Part shown: positions 45,743 to 57,479 of the stretch, piece after piece
Position numbering within the stretch: the stretch's first letter is position 1
Layout of the letters: each line of letters starts with the position of its first letter
Notes under the pieces: model-generated
What the model was told of the DNA's origin: nothing
What the model saw: the letters and a program-made list of their open reading frames with translations, nothing else
Database searches by the model: none
Program-made: the position numbers and the translations under genes
From: Glutinoglossum americanum
Taxonomy: Eukaryota; Ascomycota; Geoglossomycetes; Geoglossales; Geoglossaceae
Assembly (NCBI GenBank): GCA_020080175.1
Contig: JAGHQL010000068.1
Location: 1-64,000 of the forward strand
DNA: 64,000 nucleotides
Reading direction: 5' to 3'

Positions 45743-47561
45743 GATTGTTGCGAGGGGCGATGGATGAACTTGCTGGGTGCGGAGAGAAAAGAAATTGCCA
45801 TCTTCCCGGAGTGTTGTAGAATCTGCATCCTTCAGCCTCAGCCCATCGGTAATGATGTGGTGCGGGCGTGGGGGCCCATCGCAGAGATGAGCCTCACAGC
45901 TCATCCCCACATTGCTCTCCCGAAGCGGGTACATATCAACACACCCCGGTGAGCCACGATGGATTTTCAGGCTGCATTCGAAAACAACGAGGCCTTAGGC
46001 AGCCAGAAGCATAACCGCACTCCAACAAGATATCCATCGCACCCCCTCCCAGAATTCCTTTAAATTTCAGTGCTCGAGGAAAATAGCATCCTAGCGCTTG
46101 GAACTTTTTTCCAGATGGGAGCGAATCCAACCCCGCCACCGTCATCGCCACTGCTTGTTCCAAAACAAAGCATTAATCACGACAGCCCTTCCCAAGAGAA
46201 ACCCGTATTGTCTTTGAGCCCTCGCCCTGACGTGGACTATTTCCACGACGAAACCCTCCGGACAACGCTCTGCCACCCCATACCAACTCCCTCTACTCCC
46301 AACCGTAATCCCAACGCTCACCTCCCCTCATCCCGTATCATGACACAACAAATCCTCTACGGACCGCTGCGGCCAATAGCCCATGGTCCCCCAGATCCCA
46401 CACGACACGTAAAAAATTAATCAATCTCGAAAAAAAAATATATATATATATACCCCGTATATACACACCCCCCCCCCTCCCTTCAAAGGACTTTTTTTCC
46501 TAATGCGCGAGCGGGACAGACAGACGTTACACCCCCGAGAGACTTTCGAACCGCAAACCCTCCTCCTCCTCCTCCTCCTCCGGCGATACTATTTTAATTC
46601 CAATTCCAACTCCCACCTTCACCTATCCGGGGAGGTTTGCGGTCTGGCTTCCCTTGCTCCCCATACGATGCCCACTCCTCCTCTAGAACGGAGGTGTGAG
46701 CCTGGGGTTTTTTTTTGGCTAAGCGAGGGGACTGGGTTATTTTTGGATTTGGGGGGGGGAAAGGAAAAGAGGGTTTTTTTTTGGGGTTGGCGCGTGGGAA
46801 AGGGCCGGACTGAGCTGGGGATGTTTGGCTAAGGCAGGATGAGGGGGGGGGGGGGGTAATGATGAGGAGAGAGAAGGGTTTTTTCTGTAGGCCGGAATGG
46901 CGAGGTGAGATTTAGATGGAAAGAAAAAAAAAAAAAGTTCACTCGACGTGCGTTTGTTGCTGCTTAACCGCGGACAAAAGTCTGTTGTCCTGCGGCGCAT
47001 TGTAATTCCCAGAGTACGCACAGACGACGCTCGGTCTCAAAGGAACAACATCACAGGTAAAACCGTCTCGCATTCCGCGCCGGGGGGAAAAAAAAACGGC
47101 GCGCGCCCACGCGTTACTCATACATGTATGTCTTCTTCCCGTGAGAAAAAGAACCACCCCAATCTGGTGGTGGGAAACAAGACCAAGTTACGCCAAGCCA
47201 GATAAAAAAAAAAAAACAAAGAAAAACTCCAAGAAAAAAACCCAAAGGGGCGTGGAAGATGCTTACGCTTAGCTTGGGAGAGTGTTAGCGCAACATAGGA
47301 AAGGCGCGATGCGGGGAAAGCGGATTCTATATACACATGTAGTGACGGTGAGGGCCCATCGGCGATCGCGGGTCCGGGGGAGAAGATAAAGAGATAGATA
47401 GAGAGAGAGAGGGGTAGGCAATGAAAACTCTGGTTGTTGTGGTGGTGATGTCGGGGAGATGACCAAAAGAAATCTGCTTTCCAAAAAATCTCAAAAGCAT
47501 GTCAACGTATCGAGATGAAAGAAACAAGGTAGTTTTCAGGAAAAAAAAACCACCTGTCAAT
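45743..47561. other. Intergenic region, simple-sequence rich
   Basis: No gene is supported. It includes a TATATATATATA tract (46440–46452), a C run, a CTC repeat (about 46560–46580), G runs of 8–13 bases (46751–46855), and A runs. Two GAGA/GATA-type tracts lie near 47385–47412. Short frames at 46070–46420 and 46503–46832 are low complexity. Confidence 0.5.
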
Positions 47562-50500
47562 TCAAACCAGCTCTACCCTGCCCAATACCCTCCCCATCTT
47601 CCTCCTTCTCAACAGCACCTCCACCGCGGCGTGGACATCCAACCGATCATGCGTATCCGTCTCCGCGAGGGCGCGTTTCGCCTCGGCGGCAGTGAATCCC
47701 ATGCCGACGATCTGGAAGACTGCTTTTTCGAGCGGGTATTTGGCTTGTTTGGGGGATGTGAGGGTCGCGGCGGTGAAGTATTGAGGGGGGGACGGCGGTG
47801 GCTGGGTGGCGTTGGGGAGCGGTGCGTTAGGGGGTCGTCCGCCGATCGGTGGAGAGCTGGGTGAGAAGCTTGTCGTCGCCGCGAAGGATACCGGCGAGTA
47901 GGATGTTGGAGAGTCACCGGGGAGCTCGGAGATGGCTGCGGGTGGGGGAGTAATGCTGCCGTTGCGCTTCGCACGCATTTCAGCCACTTGTTTCGCGCGT
48001 CGCCTCCGCTCAACTTCCTGAGAAAACACCCTTTCTGCGGCCCTCCGCCGTCCCTCTTCAGCCATGCGTTCCTCATACACCTTGGTGATAGCCTGTTTCA
48101 TGAATGTAGCCCTGCTCTTTCCAGACAGAGGAGCTTCCCATCTCGTCCACCCGTTTTCGGCAGCGACCTCGAAACCGACTTGGCTGGACTGCTCGGATGG
48201 TGTGGCGAGATCTAGGATGACGGAAGGGCCGAGAGTGAGGAGATAGCTAATCCATTCCTCTGTTGCTGCGTTAGGCACCTGCGGCGACGGGGGGAGGAGG
48301 AGGAGGAGGAGGAGATCGTTAGGGAACTTACCTAGGAGCCATTCCTTACTGTCTGCGATGGCCGGGTCGACCCTCAGAGAACCAAAGATACCAAATTCAT
48401 TCGCTGTCCGGCATTGGCCATGGAATCCTGAAAGCAGGTGGCACAGACACTCCCAGATCTCCATCATATCGGAAAGTTGACTTCTCGTCAGGCCTTCACC
48501 ATTTCCCTTCCCAAAAGCCTCAGGAGGGTTGAGCAGGCAGCTCGTCGGGCTCACGCATGTGTCTGCGGTCCCCTGGATGAACGACACCGATGCGCTGCAC
48601 TTCTCTTCCTGGTTTGCAAGTGCGCCGCCTTTGAGCCAATCTACCTGGCCGACAATGTCGTCCTCTCTATGCTTGTTGCAGCCAAAGAGTTTGCAGAATG
48701 TCCAGACGCGCCAGAAGGCGTCGTCGAGCTTACGGGAACGTTCGTCGTCTTCGCCAGCGAGGGCAGATTTAGTCTCAGGACGGAGGAGTGGTTGGCAGCG
48801 GTCGAGGATGATGGATTTCAAAGCTACCATTATGTATAGGTCGCGAGAGTAGTTGCGGAGATAACTGGTCGGCGTGTATTCCGGTACAGGCCTATCCATG
48901 ATGAGCTCCTCGTCCCTTCCGTAAGGAGGGCTCACTTCTCGCAGCTCCCAAGCAGCAGGCGACATGGCCCAGAGCGCATTCTTGATGAGACGTAGCTCGT
49001 TCCTCTTGAACGTCCTGTAGAAGCCCCGGTTGGCCCGGGCGAGAGCGAACAGATCTCGCAGGTTGTCGACGCTCATGAGGATATTAAGTACGATTGTCCA
49101 TGCGGCATCTCTCTCGATGGTCTCATGCCGTCGTGCAAGCGCTTCGCTGTCGTCCGCCGGTGTAGGCGGGGGCATTTCCAGGTACCACTGCGTGATGTCT
49201 GAAATTGCAAGAGATGTTACCGAGAGAACGCGTGACGCTACAGGAGCGCGTCTCGGCATCCGGGAGTTTGCCGGAACGCGTTCCTGGACTCCGGCTCCGG
49301 CGTTCGCTTGCGGAATTCCACCTCCTGGCAGCTCTGCTTTTTCCACTCTTGAGATTTGGCCACCTGCTGGGCCCCCTCTAGCATTTCTGGCTTCTAGCTC
49401 AACTGGAAGATCACCTCTCTCCTCCCGGCTGCGCTCGGGAATCTCTGGGCTGTGCGTTCCGGCTCCGTCATCCTTTGGCGTATCCCATTCGGCGCTGGCA
49501 GCGTGTCTTATGTAGGGGATTGGCGGTTTCAAGTTTGGAGTTATATTTGACATGGAATGATACAGCCTCCTCACCTTCCGTCCCTTGGACTGAAGCGGTG
49601 GCGGTGGAGCAGGGCGAGTCGGCATCGCTGCCATAGGACCTTGGCTGACACAAAGAGGGCCATCCGTAGTTGAAGGGTCGGAATTGTTTGGCTCGCTTGG
49701 CTCGTCCTGTTCGTCTGGCTCATTTGACTCGAACCCCATATCCTCTGAAATTGCATGTAGCTCCTTCTTGATGGACGACTCGAGGGCTTCCGTTGCGGCC
49801 ACAAAGGCTTCCGTATCGTCGATTCTCTTGGGGCTGGATTGTAGGAATGCATAGTCTATGCGGTCCAGTTCAGACGCAGAGGATTTGCTCCTTAACGGCG
49901 GTGGCACCTGTCGTTTTGCCACCATCCAAGATGAGGGAGAAACCGCTCTTGGTGGCTTCAGTAACGGGCCAGCGTAGGGTGTGCGAGACTGGCTAACTCG
50001 AAGCGGAGCGGGCTTTAGATTTACCGCTGGGTCCGGTGGCAAAGGTTTGCACAGGTCTGGCGACGGTACGTTCTTAGGAGGAGCCCTCGGGGGAGGCGTG
50101 GGAGCCGCGGGAGCCGCATCAACAAGAGCGCAGGTTACCGGTGGAATTATGATGGGAAATGAGCCGTTGGGAAATACACCACTGCTTCTCCAGCTCTCAC
50201 GGACCTTCTCTCGCGCATTGCCCGTTGGATCTTCATCGACGCTGGAGACAGATGACCGTGCGGAAAAGCATGAGTTTGAGTCTCCCCCGATATGATCCCC
50301 AGTCTTGCAGGATGAGTCGGATGCAGACACGGGCGCTGGCGGCGATACAGGACGGGTAGGTGATGGGCGAGCGCCGATAGCCCCAGTGCTAAGGCTCGCG
50401 GAGTGAAGTGGTGCGAATCGTCTCTCCCGGTCTTCTGGCGATAACGGTGATACGACCGAAGAATCCACCGCCGAGGGACTAGGTTTTCCTGGGCTTCCCA

Positions 50501-51197
50501 TCAACTGAACTTGTGGTGCCGATTTTGATCTACGTCGTGCCATCCGACATGCTCTCGATGCTAAATTCGTTGATGGTGCAGGAAATACCGTGTAGTTGGT
50601 GTGTGGAATCCGAAGTTGTATCTTTGGTCTTCGTGGTTTTGATGGGGCGGGGGGCGTTATGGATTGCTTCGCATCTTCCTTTGGCTCTTGCGGTTTGGTG
50701 TCGGAACCAATATCCTCGAACGCCGCGATTGTATCTTCAACCCAATGTATCGTACCGTCTTTCAAGACCCCAAGATAGCCTCCAGTACTCGAAGGCTGTT
50801 GTGTAGACTGTTCTTCATCCCCACTCGGAATGTACTCCATTCGGTGCTCATCTAGCTCTTCACCTCTTGGTATCTGCTCTGAGCTCTGGGGTAATGGACA
50901 CTGGGGAAGGTTGTCCTCCACTTTTAGTTTACGAACAGACCGTTTGTGCCTGAGGAATGCGAACCCCTTCTGGGTTCGTTCTGGGGAACTGATCTCTACC
51001 GAAGGTAGAGTCCGCTGGAGAGCGGTCGTGACGTCGGATCCACCACGCCGGTTACGCCCCGAGAGCTTCGGCGGGCGAGGTAGGCGTAGGCCAGACATGC
51101 CACTTCGATGAGACAACTCAGGTGAAGGTGCAACTCCTTGATCCAAACACGGAGATACCGACTTGGTTATTCCACTCTTTTGTTTTCTGAACTCCAT
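47562..51197 (-). CDS. Large uncharacterised protein ending in a UBA domain
   Basis: The frame is open from the ATG at 51197 (MEFRKQKSGITKSV) to 47562, 1211 codons. A likely 66-base in-frame intron (48331–48266, donor GTAAGT, CTAAC branch, acceptor GCAG) would remove a Leu/Pro stretch and leave 1189 residues. The first about 650 residues are Pro/Ser-rich and disordered, with many PPRAPP-like words. A folded middle begins near ISDITQWYLEMPPPTP and includes WTIVLNILMSVDNLRDLFALARANRGFYRTF, shaped like an F-box-type helical unit and its follow-on. A coiled basic stretch (EERMAEEGRRRAAERVFSQEVERRRR) precedes the end. The C-terminal UBA domain shows VGMGFTAAEAKRALAETD and AAVEVLL. UBA domains bind ubiquitin, so a link to ubiquitin signalling is likely. 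The precise function is unknown. Confidence 0.85.
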   Translation of the reverse strand: MEFRKQKSGITKSVSPCLDQGVAPSPELSHRSGMSGLRLPRPPKLSGRNRRGGSDVTTALQRTLPSVEISSPERTQKGFAFLRHKRSVRKLKVEDNLPQCPLPQSSEQIPRGEELDEHRMEYIPSGDEEQSTQQPSSTGGYLGVLKDGTIHWVEDTIAAFEDIGSDTKPQEPKEDAKQSITPPAPSKPRRPKIQLRIPHTNYTVFPAPSTNLASRACRMARRRSKSAPQVQLMGSPGKPSPSAVDSSVVSPLSPEDRERRFAPLHSASLSTGAIGARPSPTRPVSPPAPVSASDSSCKTGDHIGGDSNSCFSARSSVSSVDEDPTGNAREKVRESWRSSGVFPNGSFPIIIPPVTCALVDAAPAAPTPPPRAPPKNVPSPDLCKPLPPDPAVNLKPAPLRVSQSRTPYAGPLLKPPRAVSPSSWMVAKRQVPPPLRSKSSASELDRIDYAFLQSSPKRIDDTEAFVAATEALESSIKKELHAISEDMGFESNEPDEQDEPSEPNNSDPSTTDGPLCVSQGPMAAMPTRPAPPPPLQSKGRKVRRLYHSMSNITPNLKPPIPYIRHAASAEWDTPKDDGAGTHSPEIPERSREERGDLPVELEARNARGGPAGGQISRVEKAELPGGGIPQANAGAGVQERVPANSRMPRRAPVASRVLSVTSLAISDITQWYLEMPPPTPADDSEALARRHETIERDAAWTIVLNILMSVDNLRDLFALARANRGFYRTFKRNELRLIKNALWAMSPAAWELREVSPPYGRDEELIMDRPVPEYTPTSYLRNYSRDLYIMVALKSIILDRCQPLLRPETKSALAGEDDERSRKLDDAFWRVWTFCKLFGCNKHREDDIVGQVDWLKGGALANQEEKCSASVSFIQGTADTCVSPTSCLLNPPEAFGKGNGEGLTRSQLSDMMEIWECLCHLLSGFHGQCRTANEFGIFGSLRVDPAIADSKEWLLGKFPNDLLLLLLLPPSPQVPNAATEEWISYLLTLGPSVILDLATPSEQSSQVGFEVAAENGWTRWEAPLSGKSRATFMKQAITKVYEERMAEEGRRRAAERVFSQEVERRRRAKQVAEMRAKRNGSITPPPAAISELPGDSPTSYSPVSFAATTSFSPSSPPIGGRPPNAPLPNATQPPPSPPQYFTAATLTSPKQAKYPLEKAVFQIVGMGFTAAEAKRALAETDTHDRLDVHAAVEVLLRRRKMGRVLGRVELV
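48266..48331 (-). other. Probable in-frame 66-base intron with (GGA)n tract
   Basis: The minus strand reads GTAAGT, then CTAAC, then a CTC repeat, and ends GCAG. Removing it joins KEWLLA to TEEWISYL without changing frame. If retained it adds 22 residues including seven Leu. Confidence 0.65.
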
Positions 51198-53880
51198 TTC
51201 TTGACGTGCGGTAGGCACGAGCACAGTTTGGATCTGTGTCGTAAGGTGAGGGTGGTCGATTTGGGATATGTTAACGAAATTCGCCAGCACCGCCCCGAGA
51301 AGTGCCTGGCCCTTAGTCGCCGAGCGAGCGAAGGATGATATGTGACAGAGTCTACCAGCTCTGAGCCTTACGAGAGGATCGAAGGTTTAGTTGCCGGCAT
51401 GTGGGGGGGGCTGGAGTAAGTAGGAAAGGGACGAGTAGGAATTCTAACGAGTCTCCAATGACAGAATTAGCAAAAAAAAGTTATATTATGAGCCTGCGCC
51501 TCGGTGGGCTGAGCTTACCTAAGTTACACCATGTAGTTTAATTTTCCGGTGCAGTCTCGCAAATTTGTATTAAGGGACTTCGTGTGTGGAACGGCAGGCA
51601 GGTGGGAGTGGCCACGAAATATATCCCTCCCAGAACAGATTTCCCGTCAGCAATGATAGGTACCTGCATTAAGAAGGCCGGCCGGTACACGAGAGAGAGA
51701 CATGCAAGCGTCCACTGTAAAGCGGTGTCATTGAGCTTGGTTTTTCTTTGGGACTTGCTGGGGTTGGGAAGCGTCTGTTGGTGTGGCAGTGCGGTGTGTG
51801 CACCGGTGCAGGAAAGCTTAAGCGCGTAGCATTTTCGAAACACCGAATACCCTGCTACGCTCTCTGATCTGTAAGTACGTACGGGGAGAAGTACCGGGAC
51901 TTAATTATTTTTCCTGGGAACGCAGGACATCGCCTGGAACTGGGTTTTACACGAACTGCCAGGACACTTGCAACGGAGTTTCAAAAAAACCATTTCACTC
52001 TTGGGTCCTCTCTCGAGCTTCCCAAGACGTTTTACCGGGATGAGGGATCAGGGCCATCCCTGCACGCAAGCGCTGCAAAGTCAGCGAAAGCTACGCACCG
52101 CATCGCCCAACGCCCAGCTGGATAATCTCCCTGATCCACTTTCCCCAGTCGGGGCGTCTTGACGCGAAAAAGAAACGTCGCTGGTGCCAAAGAAATTCAG
52201 AAACTCCCGGAACGGTTCCCCGAAACGAAGTGTCTGTCTCTTGCGAATGTTGGTAGCACAGATCCAGGCACACACTAACACACTAACATGCCCAAGGCTG
52301 GACCCAGCCATGTGTCGGTGGTGTGGAGGAACAGACAGAGGGTGGACCTGAGAGAACGGGTATATCCGCATCTGCAAATTGGCATTGTCGCACACCACGC
52401 GTCTCGGTCAGTTCCTCATCATTGCGTCGTCTCGTCTCAAATCTCAAATCTCAACGCTCCCCAAGCCCCCAAGGACAGAAAGCTCCCGGCCAGTCCATCC
52501 GAGCGGAAAATCCCGCAAATCACCAAGCCGACGCCAGCTGGGCTTGTGGGCTTCTGGGCTTGTGGGTTTCTGGGCTTCTGGGCTTCTGGGCTTCTGGGCT
52601 TCTGGGCTTGCCGGGCGTGCTGGGCCGCTTTCAACCCAGCTGGGACAGAATAGCACTGCCAGTAAGCCACCCGAAAATAAACCGAATCTCGCAGGTCGCT
52701 ATTTTGACGGTGGCTGAGATGGGTCGGCTGCAAGCCACGAGCAGAGAGCGAATAAGAATCGCTCCACCCACCCACGAGAATCCCTCTCATTCGCGAGACG
52801 TGCCCGGGGAGGGCGCATACGGGATCGAAAAGGCCCTTCCCTGCATCAACGCGGCGAGGGACAGGGGGGAGGGGGCTGAAGTGGGTGCGACCCTGACCAA
52901 TCAGCCTCGCGAAAAGCCAACAGCACCTTCTCAATAATTCGCTCCTATTTTCTTTTTTTCTTTTCGCTCCTCCCCGGGTTTTGCCATGCACGCCCAGAAA
53001 ATCGTCTGGAAGGCGGTCGAAAAAGGAACGTGGCTGGCCGATGGGGCCAGGAGGCCTCCAGGTGATCGTCGGTGTCCTGCGGCCGACAGAGATCTTGCGG
53101 CCGGTAAAGATGTTCAAGATGTTGCGTTTTCGCCTGAACCCCAACAGAAAAGGCTGTGTTGGGTGTGCTCTACTGCTAACTCCGTGGAGAGATGCAAGGA
53201 AGCCCTATTGCCGTGGACGCGCACTTGACGAGCGGCTTCATAATCCCCACCCGTCAACTAATCCAGAGCGTCTCCACGACGTCGTACCCGCTTCTTACAA
53301 ATACAGCACTTTCACTCTGTTGGTTTGACCCAACAGCAACACACGTAACACGTACGAACCACCACCACGATGACCAACCAGGTTTCTTTCTCTATCGGGG
53401 CCGCTCCCGGCTGGCTACTCAAACGGATGTCGACGTCTGTACTCTCCACAGCTAGTTACACAAGGTGCTCCCTCACGTACATACACATACATGTGGTAGG
53501 GGACCAGAACCGACATGCGTTATGTGTGTACGCGATGGTTGGGGGTCAGAAATAGAGGCCTCGCTCTGAGTCTTCACGTTCGCCGCATGCTATGGTGTGA
53601 AACTGATTTGTGTACAGCCAGCAGGACATGCGCGCATGGCTCTTGGCACCGATTTTCCAACAATTCGTCATACCAATAATCATAACTTTAAAGTGTTTTT
53701 TCTGTCCCTTTTTTTTTTTTTTTTTCGTCAGTTGGTTGCTGCTTGTTATCGAGCTAGCACCAAACGATATCTAGTGGGAAGGCCCTCCCGGATTTGGAAG
53801 TTGGTGGATGAGCGAAATGCATTTGATGTTCTCTAGCCTTGGCCATCCTCGGTCAATTGAGGGGACTCGAAGCGGTGATT
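51198..53880. other. Intergenic region with short frames only
   Basis: No frame here shows a recognised domain. Overlapping frames at 52323–52937 (plus) and 53144–52437 (minus) arise from a GC-rich stretch with a minisatellite and are probably spurious. A long T run lies at 53709–53725. The leftmost part is the promoter side of the UBA gene. Confidence 0.45.
52540..52611 (+). repeat. 8-base G-rich minisatellite, about nine copies
   Basis: Units GGGCTTCT, GGGCTTGT and GGGTTTCT follow one another without gaps. GGG recurs every eight bases, so the plus strand fits a G-quadruplex pattern with five-base loops. Confidence 0.85.
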
Positions 53881-54125
53881 AGCGAGGAGCTGCGGTCTGC
53901 AGTCCTCTGCCGTTTCTTCAAGCCCTTACCTCCTTCTCTAAATCCCTGGTCGTGACGAATTTCCCCAAACTTCCTCTCCGCAGCTCTCTCTCCACGGCTC
54001 TCCCCACCTCCCCTCCCCTACCGGCACTCATCCCAAATTCCAAGAAGCCAACCAGTATACCAAACCCCAATTGGCAGGCCAGCCCCTGAGCGTAAGACCA
54101 AGCAAGATCGCACAAGCCTCCCGCA

Positions 54126-54212
54126 ATGGACCACCAGGTCGCGGATAAGATGTCCGCTACGGATTGTAATGCAGGCCAGAGAAAACATCCTGGCTCTTCA
54201 TCACCTCAAAAA
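54126..54212 (+). CDS. Possible first exon of an unrecognised gene
   Basis: An ATG at 54126 opens a 29-codon hydrophilic frame (MDHQVADKMSATDCNAG ...) that runs straight into a strong donor, GTAAGTG. Downstream, plus-strand frames at 54749–55444 (ending in the hydrophobic YLWVILLVVVLS) and 55195–55629 (with GHRFVGFETGCELAVWILY) could contain later exons. The same DNA is also open on the minus strand over 300 codons, so neither strand is settled. I name no function. Confidence 0.22.
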
Positions 54213-55640
54213 GGTAAGTGAAAAAAAAAAAACCAAAAAAAAATTAAAGATACGGCCCGAAGTCCAGGATGAGCCTATTTTTCGTTTAACCAAGACCACC
54301 TCGTGACTCTAGCGCTGGGGCGGTGCCTCCTGTTCCTCTCATCTCGATGGGATACGACGGCCACCCCGTCAGCGGTGGGGGGGGGGGCAGTGACAGCACG
54401 ATGTACCTGAAATTTAACGTTAATTAATTAACTAATCTACATCGATCGAGTGTGCGGGGAAATTTCTAATATATCAAACGGGGCATAGCCCGCACGGATG
54501 AAGGTTTATACTTTTAAACGTCGGTATTGATAGATCGGGCGTTCGTAAGGGGCGGAGGATTTCGCGCGGCAAGGCAGAATGAACGTTGCGAATACGGGGG
54601 GGGGAGGGGGGGTTCTGGTTACCGCAGCCAGCAGCACCGTTTTCCTCGCGGCCACTTCGGCCACTCGACTGGACCCCAAACGCATTGGATGCTCTTCGGC
54701 GGCGAGACCCCCGGTAATCTCCCCGAATGATCAGCCGGGTGGCTTCGCGTGTTGGAATTGCACGGGATGGTAGGCGGCAGGATTGGTCCTTCGCCTCGAT
54801 CCGGCGATGCCAACGGCGGCAACGACAGCAACCATATCGGCCTGTATATAGGGAAGTGTAACCTGAGCGGCGGGGGGAGTATGATGTTGGATTCGAGCCC
54901 GGGTCGAAATCGGGCTGTCCGAGAGTTTGGTGAGAAGAATTGTTCCCCGGATCCTGGGGGTGTTTGGGAGGCCCGATCTCCGGGTAAAATGACCGTTGCA
55001 GTGGAATCCAGATCATGGCGCAGGATCACCTGCTGCCCTCTCCTCGATTCGACATCGCTCGCCGTCGCTTTTACCACCCGTGTGTCTGATACGGGATCTC
55101 CAACGCGCGTCATCCGGGGCCGCATGTCCCCCTCCCCTAGGTTCGACATGCGCACCGCTAGATCACCCGCTTCTCCTGTCATGCGGGATCTACAATGCAC
55201 AACATTCGAGACAGCCCTCACCCCCCACTCCTTTTTGCCCGTGGGGTCCGGGGCCACCGGTTCGTGGGGTTTGAGACGGGTTGTGAGCTGGCTGTTTGGA
55301 TCCTGTACACCGGGACGGATGTGCGCTATGTCTTCGGGGACGCCGGGGCGTTTCGAAGCGATTTTGGAGATCCCAGAGGGACGAAGTTTGGGTTTTGGGA
55401 CGGAATACCTTTGGGTGATACTACTCGTGGTGGTGTTATCGTGAGGGCATTCAAGCTGCTTACTGTATCCCACCCCATCCAAGCGCCTCTCCCGCAGAGT
55501 ATGCCGTTTAGCCCCCAATTCCCACGCACGCAATTAGACACGTGGAATGGGTATTCGCAACTTTATAAATGGACCTTCAGCTCCACCCGGTGTCCATTTT
55601 TGACAACCCCTAAAAATCCTTTTGTCTAATCTTGTTAGCG
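54213..55640. other. GC-rich block open in several frames on both strands
   Basis: Plus frames at 54749–55444 and 55195–55629 and a minus frame at 55533–54619 overlap. None shows a known domain. A G run lies near 54597–54611. It is probably part of one gene or a gene relic, but by eye I cannot choose. Confidence 0.3.
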
Positions 55641-56677
55641 CCAACTTTGGTTATTTCCGAGGGGAAGGGGGGGCTGGCGCGAGTGAGAAAGCGCAAGTCG
55701 CATTTACCGCGAGAACCAACAGATCTCCAACAGGTTTGTTGGTAGTTGATTGCTGGAGCCATGGGATTGTTGGTTGATGCGTCGTTTGGAGCGCATCTTC
55801 GGGTAGACGCGATCCGACTCCGCAAGACTTCGCTGGTAGAAAGAGGGCCGATTTCAGCCATCTGATACCGGAGTTCGAAAATCCTAGTATGCCCTTAGAC
55901 TCCATACAGGCCATCTCTAATTCGTATGTGAGTGTAATTACATCTCCCACCCGCATCCTGCGAGGACGACGAAAGTAGAATGCCTTGGGGTTTGTTTGCG
56001 GATATATTGCTGGGTGGGGGCTCGGCTTTGTGCTGCATGGACGAATCATTGTGTTTGCCGGTTTTGTTTCTCGACTAAGATCCACGATATAGGTATTTCT
56101 AGTAACGCCGCCGCTTGGAGTTGCTTGCTGTTGCGTGGATGCACGTAAAATATTTGGCCAAGCCTGCCTCACCTCTGAGGGGTTTGAATGCTGTGTGGGG
56201 GCGTTCTGAATGTGTGTGTTAACGACCTTTTGGTGGAAATTAATCGCTCTACAGAATGCATCTGCATGTTGTATTAGCTTTAGGTGGCTAACGCGGTTGG
56301 CTGGGTCTTCTACTCCAACCACTGGGGTAAATTCGCGAATTGATCTTTCCCAACCGGCGAATGGATACCTTTCATTAGGTCCTTCAAGTGATAATAGCTA
56401 AAGGAATACGTAGGCCGACACCAGAAGTCTTGATACTCAAGTTTAGGCCTCGCTTAGGCTTTATCCCACCAAAACTCCAGTTAAGCCGTTGAGCGCCCCT
56501 CACGATAATGGTTTCCACCCTCGTCTGAAATGACCTCTGCGATGTGATGTATAATGCGCTCGATCCATGCTTGAATTCTGCTTTGCTCAAGATCTGCTCA
56601 TGCCTTTGTCCATTTTCCTACCGCTTCTTTATGCTATTTAAAAGGTCCTTCTCTTGTTGTTCTTCTTTTAAGATGAG
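55641..56677 (-). pseudogene. Possible decayed gene on the minus strand
   Basis: A minus-strand frame over about 56390–55650 reads as protein in its first 100 residues (for example GVEDPANRVSHLKLIQHADAF and RAINFHQKVVNTHIQ) and then grows less convincing. A second frame at 56590–56384 may be an earlier piece. I do not recognise the family. It borders the AT-rich repeat block that begins at 56678. Confidence 0.3.
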
Positions 56678-56852
56678 TGTTAGACCTTAGCGTAGGTCTG
56701 ATGGGTTGCAGTGGCAGTGTGCCAGCGTCTACACAGTCGGTATGACCGCTACAGCTAAACAATCGAGTTATACGGCATTACGCCTTCGTGGTGCAGCTAT
56801 ATAGAGAGCTAAAATCTATTGTCATTCAATATGTAATAGAACTAATCACTGT
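56678..56852 (-). repeat. Terminal direct repeat (left copy) of the Gypsy fossil
   Basis: 175 bases matching 63724–63898. It keeps more C and G than the other copy. Confidence 0.8.
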
Positions 56853-57479
56853 CCTCCTAATGAGGCCAGCAACCCCTTTCAAAAGGGGTACGGGGTTTGT
56901 AATACATAACATCATACCTGAAAGCCCTCAAAATGCAGGTACTGTACTGGTACTAATCCAGCGAAGCAAGTGGAAGTGATATAAGCAATACTAGCTGCAT
57001 CCCTTACAATGCCTCCCTCTTTCAAGGTCTGGTCTTCTAAACCTCATGTCCTCTGACTACTAAGTACAACTCGGCTGACTGCTAGACATATAAAGAAGAA
57101 ATCAAATATTATTCAATATTATTGACTATCTTACTACTTGATCTCTATTGTAATAATAATATAAGCTATCACAACACTGGTGTACACTATCTAATACATT
57201 CAACCTCTAGTAGATCCAATTGTAGAGATAAGAACAAAAACATTTTAGAATTAAATTAAGGGAAACTATTAATTTGCTTAGCTTAATCACTATACCGATG
57301 TCGTAATGATAGATAGGTATCCTAAATACTAAGGATTAGAGCTAGGGCTTACCCCTGACTCACTAGTGTACCTTTCACATATATATATATATTTACTTCT
57401 ATTATATTTTTCCTTTCTTCCTTCTTCATTATTCATACCTGTAGTTGGCCTTGTTACTAATAACTCCTCTTTTGCTGCT

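Noticed and set aside
51198-51290. Upstream extension of the UBA protein from a GTG codon
   Set aside because: The first ATG at 51197 is a normal start, and fungi rarely use GTG.
52323-53144. 204-codon plus and 235-codon minus frames
   Set aside because: They mirror each other across a minisatellite and have no recognisable domain.
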